Shown here: positions 10,949 through 22,515 of the stretch, piece by piece | Layout of the letters: every line of letters starts with the position of its first letter | Position numbering within the stretch: position 1 is the stretch's first letter | Origin: Entonaema liquescens | Taxonomy: Eukaryota > Ascomycota > Sordariomycetes > Xylariales > Xylariaceae | NCBI GenBank assembly: GCA_902805475.1 | Contig: CADCSX010000001.1 | Coordinates: 1,116,001-1,180,000 of the forward strand | Reading direction: 5' to 3' | Length of the DNA stretch: 64,000 nucleotides | The notes under the pieces: model-generated | What the model was told of the DNA's origin: nothing | What the model saw: the letters and a program-made list of their open reading frames with translations, nothing else | Databases searched by the model: none | Program-made: the position numbers and the translations under genes

Positions 10949-12051
10949 TTTAAGTAATCTTCTAGAACCTATGTAGGCAATGAATGTTCCATGGATAGTG
11001 ATGGTTTAAGTAACGGGTATAAAATAACATTTGAAGTCAGCTCCTAATATTGCTGTCTTATCGCGCGTATCACATATCAACAAACGCCTTATCGGAGCTA
11101 CCCCTCAGTCGGTGTACTCATCCGGTCATTCGGTGAACGGGCCGTTGCAGATAACTAAATCCAACCCCGCGGATCGTACCTAAAAAGTCCCAGGGTACTT
11201 CATGTACAATACGTATCCGGGAGCGGGATCCATCATCATCTCATTCAGGTACCGAGGTATCATACCTACTATTCAGCCACTTTGTCTTGTGTATACGATC
11301 TCGTATTACCAAATCCCGTATATGCCTGGTATCTATCTACGTAATCAATGAAGTGAGTGAGAGAGAACTAAAAGGCTTAGCCCCCTTATAAGCCAACCCC
11401 TATACACTCACACCTATTACCTGTTGTTCGCAGCAGCTCAATATATTAAACATCTTTTCGGAACCAGCCAAGACAAATACCCTCTCATTTCAATTTGACC
11501 GTATATTAAATAGTATGCAGGTATCCAAAACCACGTAAACGCCTCGTTTCAATCTTATTCCACAATACCTGGACAGTAAGAAGCCTCGTGGCAGTTGATG
11601 CCGTCCTAACCGATATAACCGCAGCTGTCCCGCTGTCCCGCTGTCCGGGTGTCCGGGCGTATTATGGATACTATGATAGGTATTACGTGTGCTAGGTACT
11701 ATGAAACTTTTCAAGCTGCTGGGCCGCGGGAGAATCCGAGGGTTATCTTAGGTACTACCTAGTCTAATAAATATCAAGCTTCCGTTGTTGATTTATGTGT
11801 TATGTGTCTACCTTCTAATCGCCAAAAATAGTAACGGGAACACCTCAAAACAAAAAAGGAGCACCTAGTTTAATCGAGTTCAATGTTGACTGGTTGTCAG
11901 TTTAACTGGTAAAGATTTACGAAAGTAGCCTTAGATAAGCGGCAACCTTCGGAGCCCCTTTGACACTTCGTGACATTAATACAACTAGGTACAATTGTTT
12001 CACCTTTGACAACAAGAACACTTTAAACATCTCCTTCTCTGCTAAGCTTTC
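10949..12051. other. Intergenic, no gene seen
   Basis: Upstream region of the DcpS gene. A short imperfect repeat of GCTGTCC/GTGTCCGGG occurs at about 11622-11660. Open frames such as 11490-11714 (-) have no recognisable features. Composition is ordinary, in contrast to the element that starts at 12510. Confidence 0.55.
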
Positions 12052-12267
12052 CTATTCTTCTAATTCTCCTATTTCTTCCCATTCTACCTCTTCGTCCTCT
12101 TTTGGCTCTACCACTTCAGCTTCGGAAGTTGGAGCCTGATGTTCTTCTCCCTCGTAATCATACGTAACATAGGCAGTTCCTTCAATGGTGACCAACGCCG
12201 TAATAGTAACGACGATGGCTATTCCCTCATGCGTCACTCGGCAATTCTCTCCGGGACATGGCTCCAT
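12052..12267 (-). CDS. Possible small acidic protein (71 aa), unknown
   Basis: An ATG-initiated frame encodes MEPCPGENCRVTHEG, then a hydrophobic beta-like stretch (IAIVVTITALVTIEGTAYVTY), then a very acidic tail (EEVEWEEIGELEE). It has no signal peptide and only two cysteines. The biased amino acid content suggests it may be real, but there is no family I recognise and no splice evidence. It lies 242 bp outside the left end of the 10 kb RIP-mutated element. A chance frame remains the main alternative. Confidence 0.25.
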   Translation of the reverse strand: MEPCPGENCRVTHEGIAIVVTITALVTIEGTAYVTYDYEGEEHQAPTSEAEVVEPKEDEEVEWEEIGELEE

Positions 12268-12509
12268 GTTCTTGAACTTGTGTTACCTAGAAGAGCAAAT
12301 AACTTAAACAAATAGCACACTCACATAAGGGTTTAATTCTGCTATTGGTATAAATTGGTTGTTCAAGTTGATTTTATATAGTTGGGTGTTTTATATTATG
12401 GACTCGGTTTCTGAATGGGTCTGAGGTTAGGTGATTATAAAGATAGGTGGTTTTGGAATAGGTATGACATACCATGGTGGTGATTATGAACTTTATAGCT
12501 TTTATTAAT

Positions 12510-12575
12510 GCTGTCTACATAAGTTCGACGTAGCACCCTTAAGGGGGTGCTGCGTATTAATTAAGAAAACGGGTA
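12510..12575 (+). repeat. Left terminal inverted repeat (66 bp) of the 10 kb element
   Basis: Matches the reverse complement of 22444-22509 at 59 of 66 positions; all seven mismatches are C/T or G/A transitions. It contains a nested hairpin at about 12532-12552: AGCACCC, loop, GGGTGCT. Confidence 0.9.
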
Positions 12576-14758
12576 ATAATTAAAGATTTAATTGGAATAT
12601 TTCCGTTTAAATATGTTTTTTATTAAAAATTAAGTAATATTGGTTAAAATAATATTTTTAATTATTAAATGTAGAAATTTTAAAATTTATTTATTAAAAT
12701 ATTAATTTAATATTGTTAATTTTTAAATTTTTTTAAATAATTAAAAAATTTTTATAATTAAAAAATTATTAATTATTATTAAATTTGTTTATTTAAAAAT
12801 TTATTTTTATTTAAAAAATTATTTAATTTTTTTAAATTAATTTAAATTATATATTTTAAAGTTAAATTTTTATTAATATTTTTTAAACGTTATAAAAAAA
12901 TTTTATTATTACCGGTTAAAATAAATTTATTATTTATAATATTTATTTAAATTAATTTAAAATAATTTAAATATATTAATTTATTTATAATTTTAATATT
13001 TAAATTAATTATTAATTTATAATATTTAAAAATTAATAAAAAAAATTTTAAAAATAAATATTATTAAAAAAGTTTTTTTAAATAATAATATTTAATAATT
13101 TTATTAAATTTAGCTTTTATAATTTAAATATAATTATATATTATGTATAATTTTAATATTTAAATTTTAAAAAATATATTAATTTTGTTTAATATAATTT
13201 TAAATAGTTTTTAGTTTTTATTTAATTTATAAATAATATGTTTTATAATTAATATTTGGTTATTTAAAAAGTTTTTTTTTAAATTAATAAATTTATTAAA
13301 TATAATTACGTTAAAATTATTTAAATTTAATTTATTATATATATTTAAAGTTATTTTTATGTATTTTATATAAATAAGATATTTTTTTATAAATGTATTT
13401 TTAAATATAAATATTTTTAATTTTTTTATTAATTATATTGTTAATTTATTATAAAAGGGATAGTTTACGGTATTATTTTATATATTATTATTACTTTTTA
13501 TAACGTTATTATTATTGTTTTTATTTTTTTATAATTAAATTAAATTTAAATTAAAATTATTAAGTTTATAATTTTAAATAATTAATAATTTATTATTTAT
13601 ATTTTTAATGTTATTATTATTTTATAAAAATAATAATAAAGTATTATTTTAAATTATTTAATAATTTATAAAGTTATTATATAATGTTAATAAATTTATA
13701 AATTTATTTTATAACGTTAAAATTATAAAAACGTATTTATAATTAATGTATATTAAATATTTATTAAAAAAAGTTTATTATATTATATTTAATATATTAA
13801 TTTTTAATAATAAAATTTAAATATTAAAAATAAATTGTAATTAAAAAAGATAATGTATTTTAAATTAAATTAAAAAAATTAAAGTTTTTTTTATTATTAA
13901 AAAATGTTATTTTTTTAATAATTATTTTTTTTATGTAAAATTAAATTATAATAAGTGTAAAATAAAAGTAAAATTGTATGTGTTAATATATATGTTTAAA
14001 ATGATGTATATGTTTTTTTCGATAATTAAAATTTTTATTATATTTATTATTTTTTTTATTTATATTATTAATTTTTTATAATTATTAATAAAAGATTAAA
14101 TGTTGTTATTATGGTGTAAAATTAATTTAAGTAATTAAAAAATATTATTTTTAAAATAATAATATTATTTATTAATTAATTTAAATATTTATATTTTATA
14201 ATAATTTTTTTTAATTTTTCGGGAAAATTTTTAAAAAAGAAAATTGGATTTAAATTTTCTTTTTTTAATAATATTAGTATAAAATAAAATCTTATAATAG
14301 TTACGTTATTTTAAAGTTGTTAATAATGATTTTTAAATTTATTGTTTTTTATATTTAAAAAAAAAACGGGTAAATTTTAATTTAAAAAAAAAAATAATAA
14401 AAAAACTTATTTTTATTAATTTTTTTTTTGGTATATTAATAAAATATTTATTAATTAATAATTATATGGTATTTAATAAAATACGATTTTATATAAATTT
14501 TATTTTTTATATTAATTTATATAAAAAATAAAATTTTATTAAAAATTTAATTATTTCGAAAAATATTTTATTATTTAATTTTAAAGATTTAATAATATAC
14601 TTTTAAATTTATTTTTAAATAATTAAATAGTTTAATTAATTAATGTTTTTTTTTATTTAAAATTATTAAATTATTATTATTTTTATAAAATAAATTATTA
14701 AAAATATTTTTAATTAAAAAAACTTTTTGTAAATTTTGTTTTTTTAATTTAAATATAT

Positions 14759-14775
<17 letters not shown>

Positions 14776-14789
<14 letters not shown>

Positions 14790-14814
14790 TATTAGTAATA
14801 ATAGTAATAATAAT
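14776..14814. repeat. ATT-repeat hairpin inside the RIP-mutated element
   Basis: Two 18-bp arms (14776-14793 and 14797-14814) built of ATT/AAT and ACT/AGT triplets form a perfect inverted repeat around a 3-base spacer. An ATT microsatellite extends to the left. Confidence 0.8.
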
Positions 14815-16698
14815 AACGTTATAATTAAAATGGTTTATAAATATAATATTTAAAATATATTTAATTTTAATAAAAAAAATATTTCGTTACGTACGTTTAT
14901 TAATGATTGTATATATTATAAAATATGTTTATATAATTAATAAATATATAATTTTTTAAATTGTATAAAAAGTGGTTTAAAAAGTTTATGTTTATATTAT
15001 TATTTTTTTACGTTTTTTTTACGGTAATGTTTTTTTTTATTAAATTTTTTTTCCCGTTATTAATTTAAAAAAAATAATTATTATATTAATTATATTAAAT
15101 TTTTTTTAATTATTAACTAATAAGGTAATTATAAATTTTATAATATATAATTATATTAAAATATAATTAATATAAATTTAAAAAATATTTTAATTTTATA
15201 TATTTAAATTTATGGCTGTTTATATATTAATAATTATTAATATAATTAATGTATAAACGGTTGCGATTTGTAATAAAAATATATGGTATTTTTAACGGTA
15301 ATATTAAATTAAAATATTAATTTAATAAACGGTGTTTATATTTATTATTATTATAATAATAATAAAACGTATTGTTTTTTTATAAATATATAAAGTTTTT
15401 AATAATATAATATATTATATATATATATTAATCGAAAATTAGTAATTTTATTAATATTAATATTAATATTTAAATTAATGTCCGTTTTATTTTTTATTTT
15501 TATTTTATTTTTTTTTTATTTTATTTTCCGTTTTTATATTAATAAAATTTATAATTGCTATTATTAATTTAAAAATAACTTATTATATAAATTTATATAA
15601 ATTTATATTTAAATAAAAGTAAATTAACGTTCGAATTAATTTTAAAAATAAATTAATAACGTTATTTATTATAAAAAAAAAAAAAAAAAATAATAATGTA
15701 TGTAATAATTATTTTTAAAGAAAGAAAAAATAACGAAATTGTTAATAATAAGTAAGAAACTTTATTACGTAATGTGTTTAAGTTTGTAAATAAAGTAAAT
15801 TAATTATAATTATTTATTAATATTTATAAAAATTTTTTAAATTATAAATTATAATTATATATGTAAATATATATTTTAATAAACGTAATTATAATTATTA
15901 TAATGAATATTTATAATAAATATAATTATAATATTTTTAAAATATATAAATGTTTATTATAATTTAAATAATTATAATATTATAAATATGTAAATGTTTA
16001 TTGTAATTTAAATAATTATAACATTATAAATGCGTAATTATTTATTATAATTATAATTTATTTTTATATTATTTTTTTATATAATTATTAAATATTATTA
16101 AATCGAAAATATAATATTAAGATTTTTTATATGTATAAAAATTTTTTAAAAAAATAATTTTATATTTATTATAAAATAATATATTAAAATATATATTTTA
16201 ATAGTTAATTATTGTTTAATAATAAAATGGTTAAAAATATAATATATTATTTAAAATAAAGAAAAGAAATTTAATTAAAATTTTATAAATTACGATAAAG
16301 TTTTTAATTATATAAGATGGAAATTAATATGTATAATTATAAATTAATTTTTGAAATTTAATATATAAATGAATTTATTAAGATATTTTTGCGTGTATAA
16401 AAAATATTAATATTATATTTTATATTTAATTAAATTTAATAAATATATAAAAAAAACGAAATAAAATAGTTAAATTATTAAATATAAAATTAATAAAATT
16501 ACTTAAGTAAAAATAAATAATATTGTTTATAAAATTTTTTTATATTTATATTTAATTCGATTTAATGTTTATTTATATGATTTTATTTTTAACGTTTATA
16601 ATTTTAATAATTATAATATAATAAAATTAACGTTAAAAAATTATTTAAATGGATTTATGTTTTATAAAAAAGTTTTTAATTATTAAAAATTTTAAATA

Positions 16699-16865
16699 AA
16701 TATTAAAGATTTTTAAAAGTTAATTAAAAATTATAATATTAAAAATTTTTAAAAATTAATTAAAAGTTATAATATTAAAGGTTTTTAAAAGTTAATTAAA
16801 AGTTATAATATTAAAAATTTTTAAAGGTTAATTAAAAATTATAATATTAAAAACTTTTAAAAAAT
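16699..16865. repeat. 36-bp tandem repeat, about 4.6 copies
   Basis: The unit begins AATATTAAAG and ends AAATTAT, with period 36. Copies differ mainly by A/G transitions, so the array existed before RIP. A period of 36 equals 12 codons, so it may be a relic of a repetitive protein segment or of a subterminal array. Confidence 0.75.
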
Positions 16866-19800
16866 TTAAAAATAAAATAAAAATATATTTATTAATTTTA
16901 TGGTTTTATTATTAATTTTAATAATAATATTATTTAATTAAAAAATTTTGTTTTTTATAAAAATTTGTAAAAATTAAAGGTAATTATGTTATAAAAATAT
17001 TAATAATTTAAATATTTAATATTTTTAATAATTAAAATAAAAATATAAATTTTTTTTATTAATTTATTTATAATATTATTTAATTTTTTATAATTATATC
17101 GATTAAAATCTAAATATATATTTATTATATTAATTAAAATTTTATATTTGTATATAATATTAATTATTAATTTATGTTTTTGTAAATTCCTTTGTAAAAA
17201 GTTATATTAATTTAATAAAATTTTGTTATTTTATGTAAATTTTATACTTATTTATACCGTTTTTTATTATTTTTTTTTTTATTATTATTATGATTTTATT
17301 TATTTATTTTAATTGTTTTTTTATTTTTATAATTAAAGATAAGTTTATATTATATACGGTAATGTATAAATTTTTAAAAAATAAAATAAAAAAGTTTTAA
17401 TATAATAACGTTTATTATATTAATAATATAATATAAATTTAATTTTATTTTTTTCGCGAAATTTTAATATTATTTAAAAGATTTTTGAATATATTTATTA
17501 ACGTGTTACGTTTTTTTATTTAAAAAATAAATATTTATTAATTAAAAAAAAATAAAATAATTATGTGGTTTAATATTTTTAATATTATTAAATTAAATTT
17601 ATTATTATTAAAAATTTCCTATTTATTAAAAACCTTCGTTTTTATAATGGGTTATTTATAAAATGTTTTAAGTTTTAAAGTTTAAAATAATAAAATTTGA
17701 GGTAATAAATTTGTATGTTATATTTTTATTTTTTTTATTATATTAATAATATCGATTTTTTGAAATTATATATTGAAAATAAATTTGTTAAAATTATAAG
17801 ATTTTTATTAATTAATATAAAAATTTTTTATTTAAATTAGTAAAAAAGTTAAAAAAAATAATAAATAACGTGTAAAAATAAAAATTATTTAATAATATAA
17901 AAATATAATATAATATTTATTTTTTATTTGTGTTTTTAATAATATATAAAAATATTATTTTTAATAATTTTAAAAATGCTATAAATTTTATAATAATAAT
18001 ATTATTAGTTGTTATAAATAATTAAATTTTATGGTAATAATAATTTTTACTATTTTCCGTTAAAAAAAGTTTAATTTTACATAATTTAAAACTTAATTTA
18101 TTTATTAAATATATTATTAAAATAATAGACTTTTTTCTAATAAACTAAAAAAATAAAAATTTAATTTTTACTATTATATATAAAGTATTTACTTTATTTT
18201 ATATTTAATTATAAAAAGTAAAAGAAATTTAAATTTTTAATTAATAAATAAAAATTAAATTTTTATTAATGGTTAAATTGTTTTAAATATAACTTAATTG
18301 ATTTTTTTATTACATTTATTAATTAATATACGTTTTGATTTTTATAATATAAAAATTTATAAAAGTTACGTATAAAAAAATTAAAATTATTAATATATTA
18401 ATTAAAAACTTTATTTATTATATTTAATATATTAAAAATTTTATTTTATTTTTATTTAAAAATTTCTTAAATTTATATTTAATAATATAAAATATCATAT
18501 AATGGAAAATTAATATACGGTTATTAAATATTAAAAAAAATTTTAAAATATAAAAATTTAATGGTTTTAAAAAATATCTTTTTATATTAATTAAACATTT
18601 TAATTTAAATTATAATAAAGATATTATCATATTCGAGAAATATATTATTATATTCGATAAAGAAATTTCAAAAATAAGAATTTTAAAAAATATAAAAAAT
18701 AAAGGTAAAAAAATATAAAATTAAAATGGAATAAAATGAGTAATTTTTTTAATAAAATGCATTTATATCTCATTTTTAATAATTTTTATAAAATCTATTA
18801 TATTTTAAACTTTGTTAATAATATTTATTTAATATAATTTAATTAAAAATTAATTTTATAAATTTATTTAAATAATAATAAAACTTTAAATTTTAATTTT
18901 ATAATTATTAATATAAAATATATTTTTTTAACGTTTTATTTTTTTTATTTTTATTAAATATTATTATTTCGGATTATATTTTTTATTTTATTAACATTAT
19001 TTTATTTAAAATATTTAAAGTAATTTACATAATTTATGTAATAAGTTTAATTATTGATGTTAATAAAATATATACATATGATGGTTAAAATAAAATTACG
19101 AAAATTTTAAAAAATTATATAAATTATAATATTTAATATTAAAACTTTAATCGTTTTTTTTTTATTTATATTTGATATTAATTATTATTATTTATCCATA
19201 AATTATATATTTTATTAATGTTTTTTATATATTAATAATATAAATAACTTTGAAATTATTACAACGTTTAAAACGGTAATTAATGTTTTTGTTTTAATTT
19301 TAATTAACATTATTTTTGTTTTTTTATTTATCGTTTTTATTTTACTTATTATAATTTTCAATAATTTTATTAAAATTAAAACTTAATTAACAATTTAAAC
19401 CTTTTTTAAAAACCGATTTAAATTAATTAAAAACGTTATTAAATATTTTAACGTATTATATAAATATATTTTAAATTAATATAACGGATTTTACTTTCGT
19501 AATAAAAATAATAATAATAATATTATTTTTATTAATTTTTAAAAAATAGTTTTTTACATATAATTTTACTAATTAATTAAAACCGGTTATTATATTAATA
19601 TAAATATTATTTAATATATTATTAATTAAATTATTTTATTTAATTATAATATATGTTTTTATTTTAAATATATTCGATAATAATAAATAACCTCGTTTTT
19701 AAAGTAAAATTATTATATTTTTAAATGAATTTAAAGTTAATTAATATTAATTACTTGTAAATTAATTTATAACATTATTATTATTATTTATTAATTCGAT

Positions 19801-21656
19801 AAATTATATTAAATATAATAAAATCATTATATTAAATTTTAATATATATATAATATAAATAAGATTAATATAAAAATTGGTTATTTAAATGGGATATAAT
19901 TATGGATTTAAAATGATTTTTTAAAACTTTATTTAATTAATTTTAATTTTAAAATATTTATTACGGTAATTAAAATTTATTTTATTATAAAAGTAATAAT
20001 AACCTCGTTTTTGGTTTTATTTAATTGTTAAATATTAAAAAATTGGATATTTAATAAATTAATTAATAATATAATATTAATTATTAATAAAAATAATTAA
20101 ACCGATAATATAATTAATTTCAATTAGTTTAAATATTTTAATTAATATATAATATTAAAAGATTTTAATGAAAAACGTTTTTTAATATTAAATAATTATA
20201 ATAACCATTTAACGGTTTAATTTTATAAACGAATTACCGAATTAAAAATTATTATATTTTTTTTATTATTTTATTTTACGTATAAATTTTAATTATTTAA
20301 TTTTAAATTTTTTAACGTATTAAAATTAAAGTATTAATAATAATTTATTTAAATTATTAAAATTAACATATATAATTACATTAAAACCGATTTTTTAATT
20401 AAATATTATTTTATTTATAATTATATATTTACGCGCAATAATATTAAAAATGTTTAACGTAAATATAAAATATATTTTTATAAATTATAAATAGTATTAA
20501 ATCATTTTTAAAATCTGTTATTATTAATTTCCGTAATTATTTTATATTATAATAAATTTAATTATATAATATTTATTTTTAATTAAAAAAATAAAAGTTT
20601 AATAATTTTATTTTTATGCGAAAAAATTGATTAAATAATTATATATATATTAATAATAAATTTACGGATTATTAATAAGTTTTTTAAATTTATTTGTTTT
20701 TATTTAAAAATCTTAAAAATTAATTAAATATTAATATTTTTTATTATAATACGTATTTATTAAAAACTTAAAAAAACTACGTATATAATAATTATAAACG
20801 GATTTATAATTATGGAAAAATTATATAATTTATATATAATAATTATTAAATGATAATAATGTTAATTAAAAAAACATATTTTAAATTATATTAAATTATT
20901 TATAGTAAAAAATGGTTAGTTTTATTTTACCGTTAATAATATAAAATAACGTAATTATTAACGTTAAATTATTAAAAAAAAAAAAAAAAAAATATAATAA
21001 TAAAAAAACATTACATTACGTAAGTAATTTACTAATATTCGAATAATATTTAAAATATTTATAAATTTTAAAACATACGATTATTATAAATTTTTTTTAA
21101 ATTATAATAATATATTACGATTTTATTACCGTTTTTAACGTAAATTACGGAAAGATTTTTATTTTTATAAAAATGGTGTTATAAAAATATATGTTATAAA
21201 ATTTAACGAGTTTATTAAAAAATTAAAAATTAATTTAAATAAATTAAATTTAATAAATAAAGTAAAATTTAATAATTAATAAGAAAAACTTTTAAAAAAT
21301 ATTTTTATCCATTTACCATTTTATAAGTTTAATTAATTTTTAATTAATAAAATTATTAAAAAATATTATTAAAAGATAATTATTTATATTTATCGGCGTG
21401 TTAAAATATTTTATTTTAAATGGTAAATAAATTCGAAAATTTTTAATTTTAATAAAATTAATTTAATTACGTTAATGTATAATAATATTTAAATTATTTT
21501 AAAGATTTTAATAAATGAAAATATTAGTAATTTTATTTTTAAGAAAATATTAAAAAAAAAATTTAAAAAAGATTTAAAAAAAAAAAACTTTAAAATAATT
21601 AAAAATAAATTTAAAAATACATATAATTAATTATTATATATTATATAACTTTAAAA

Positions 21657-21750
21657 TTGTAATTAAAGTTTATTTAAAATTTTTATATTATAATTAAAGT
21701 TTATTTAAAGTTTTTATATTATAATTAAAATTTATTTAAAGTTTTAATTT
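21657..21750. repeat. 31-bp tandem repeat, three copies
   Basis: Consecutive units starting ATTRTAATTAAA and ending TTTTTAT follow each other with period 31. They lie about 0.75 kb inside the right TIR. Divergence is again by transitions. Confidence 0.65.
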
Positions 21751-21944
21751 ATAATTAAAATTTTTTATAATTGTATTATTGTAATTAAAATTTTTTTTAA
21801 AAATTAATTATTAATTATTAATTTTTTATATATTTATTAAATATATTTAAATATATAATAAAAGAATAAAAATTTAAATGTACGGAAATATTTTTTAATA
21901 AATTATATAATATAAAAATAAATTAAATTAAATATATAAATAAG

Positions 21945-22290
21945 TAAATAAATGTTAAAATATAAGTAATTATAATAAGTTAATATGTAAATATATATTG
22001 AAATATAAGGAATTAATATATAAATAAATATTAAAATATAAGTAATTATAATAAATTAATAAAATATAAAAAATTATAATAAATTAATATATAAATGCGT
22101 ATTAAAATATAAAAAATTAATATATAAAAAAATATTAAAATATAAATAATTATAATGGATTATAACGGGTTAATGTGTAAATGTGTATTAAAATATAAAG
22201 GATTAATATGTAAATAAATATTAAAATATAAGTAATTATAATAAATTAATAAAATATAAAAAATTATAACGAGTTAATGCGTAAATGTGC
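21945..22290. repeat. Subterminal complex repeat array
   Basis: Recurring words (TAAATAAATATTAAAATATAA, AAGTAATTATAATAA, GGTTAATGTGTAAATGTG) are arranged as a higher-order array next to the right TIR. Similar words recur at about 15900-16060. Subterminal repeats are often transposase-binding sites in TIR elements; that role here is inference. Confidence 0.55.
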
Positions 22291-22443
22291 ATTATAATAA
22301 AAATATAATGTAATTATATAATTATATAAATTATAAAATATTATTATAAAAAAATATATATATTAAAAAGGATATATTTAAATTGTATGGGATTTTTAGT
22401 AAAATTGTATATATAAGGTAAATCTCGGTTAAATCCCGAATTT

Positions 22444-22509
22444 TACCTGTTTCCTTAATTAATGCGCAGCACCCTTTTAGGGGTGCTACGTCGAACTTGT
22501 GTAGACAGC
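22444..22509 (-). repeat. Right terminal inverted repeat (66 bp) of the 10 kb element
   Basis: Inverted copy of 12510-12575. It holds the same nested hairpin (AGCACCC...GGGTGCT) at about 22468-22487. Ordinary composition resumes within a few bases of its outer end. Confidence 0.9.
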
Positions 22510-22515
22510 ACTAAT

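Larger units (their letters stand above)
12510..22509. mobile_element. 10,000-bp TIR-bounded DNA element, saturated by RIP
   Basis: The block begins with GCTGTCTACA and ends with TGTAGACAGC. The interior consists almost entirely of A and T, by eye about 90-95%, while the flanks are ordinary. Outward-facing 66-bp inverted repeats define the ends. Candidate target-site duplications are ATTAAT at 12504-12509 and ACTAAT at 22510-22515, differing by one C/T. The outer bases can also be read as a longer TIR with a TA duplication. No frame longer than a few dozen codons survives, so the transposase class is unknown. Size plus TIRs suit a large cut-and-paste or Maverick-like element. Every mismatch between the two TIRs is a transition, as RIP would produce. 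Confidence 0.85.

Noticed and set aside
16699..16865. Evenly spaced repeats resembling a CRISPR array
   Set aside because: The units are directly adjacent with no unique spacers, and the genome is fungal; this is an ordinary tandem repeat.
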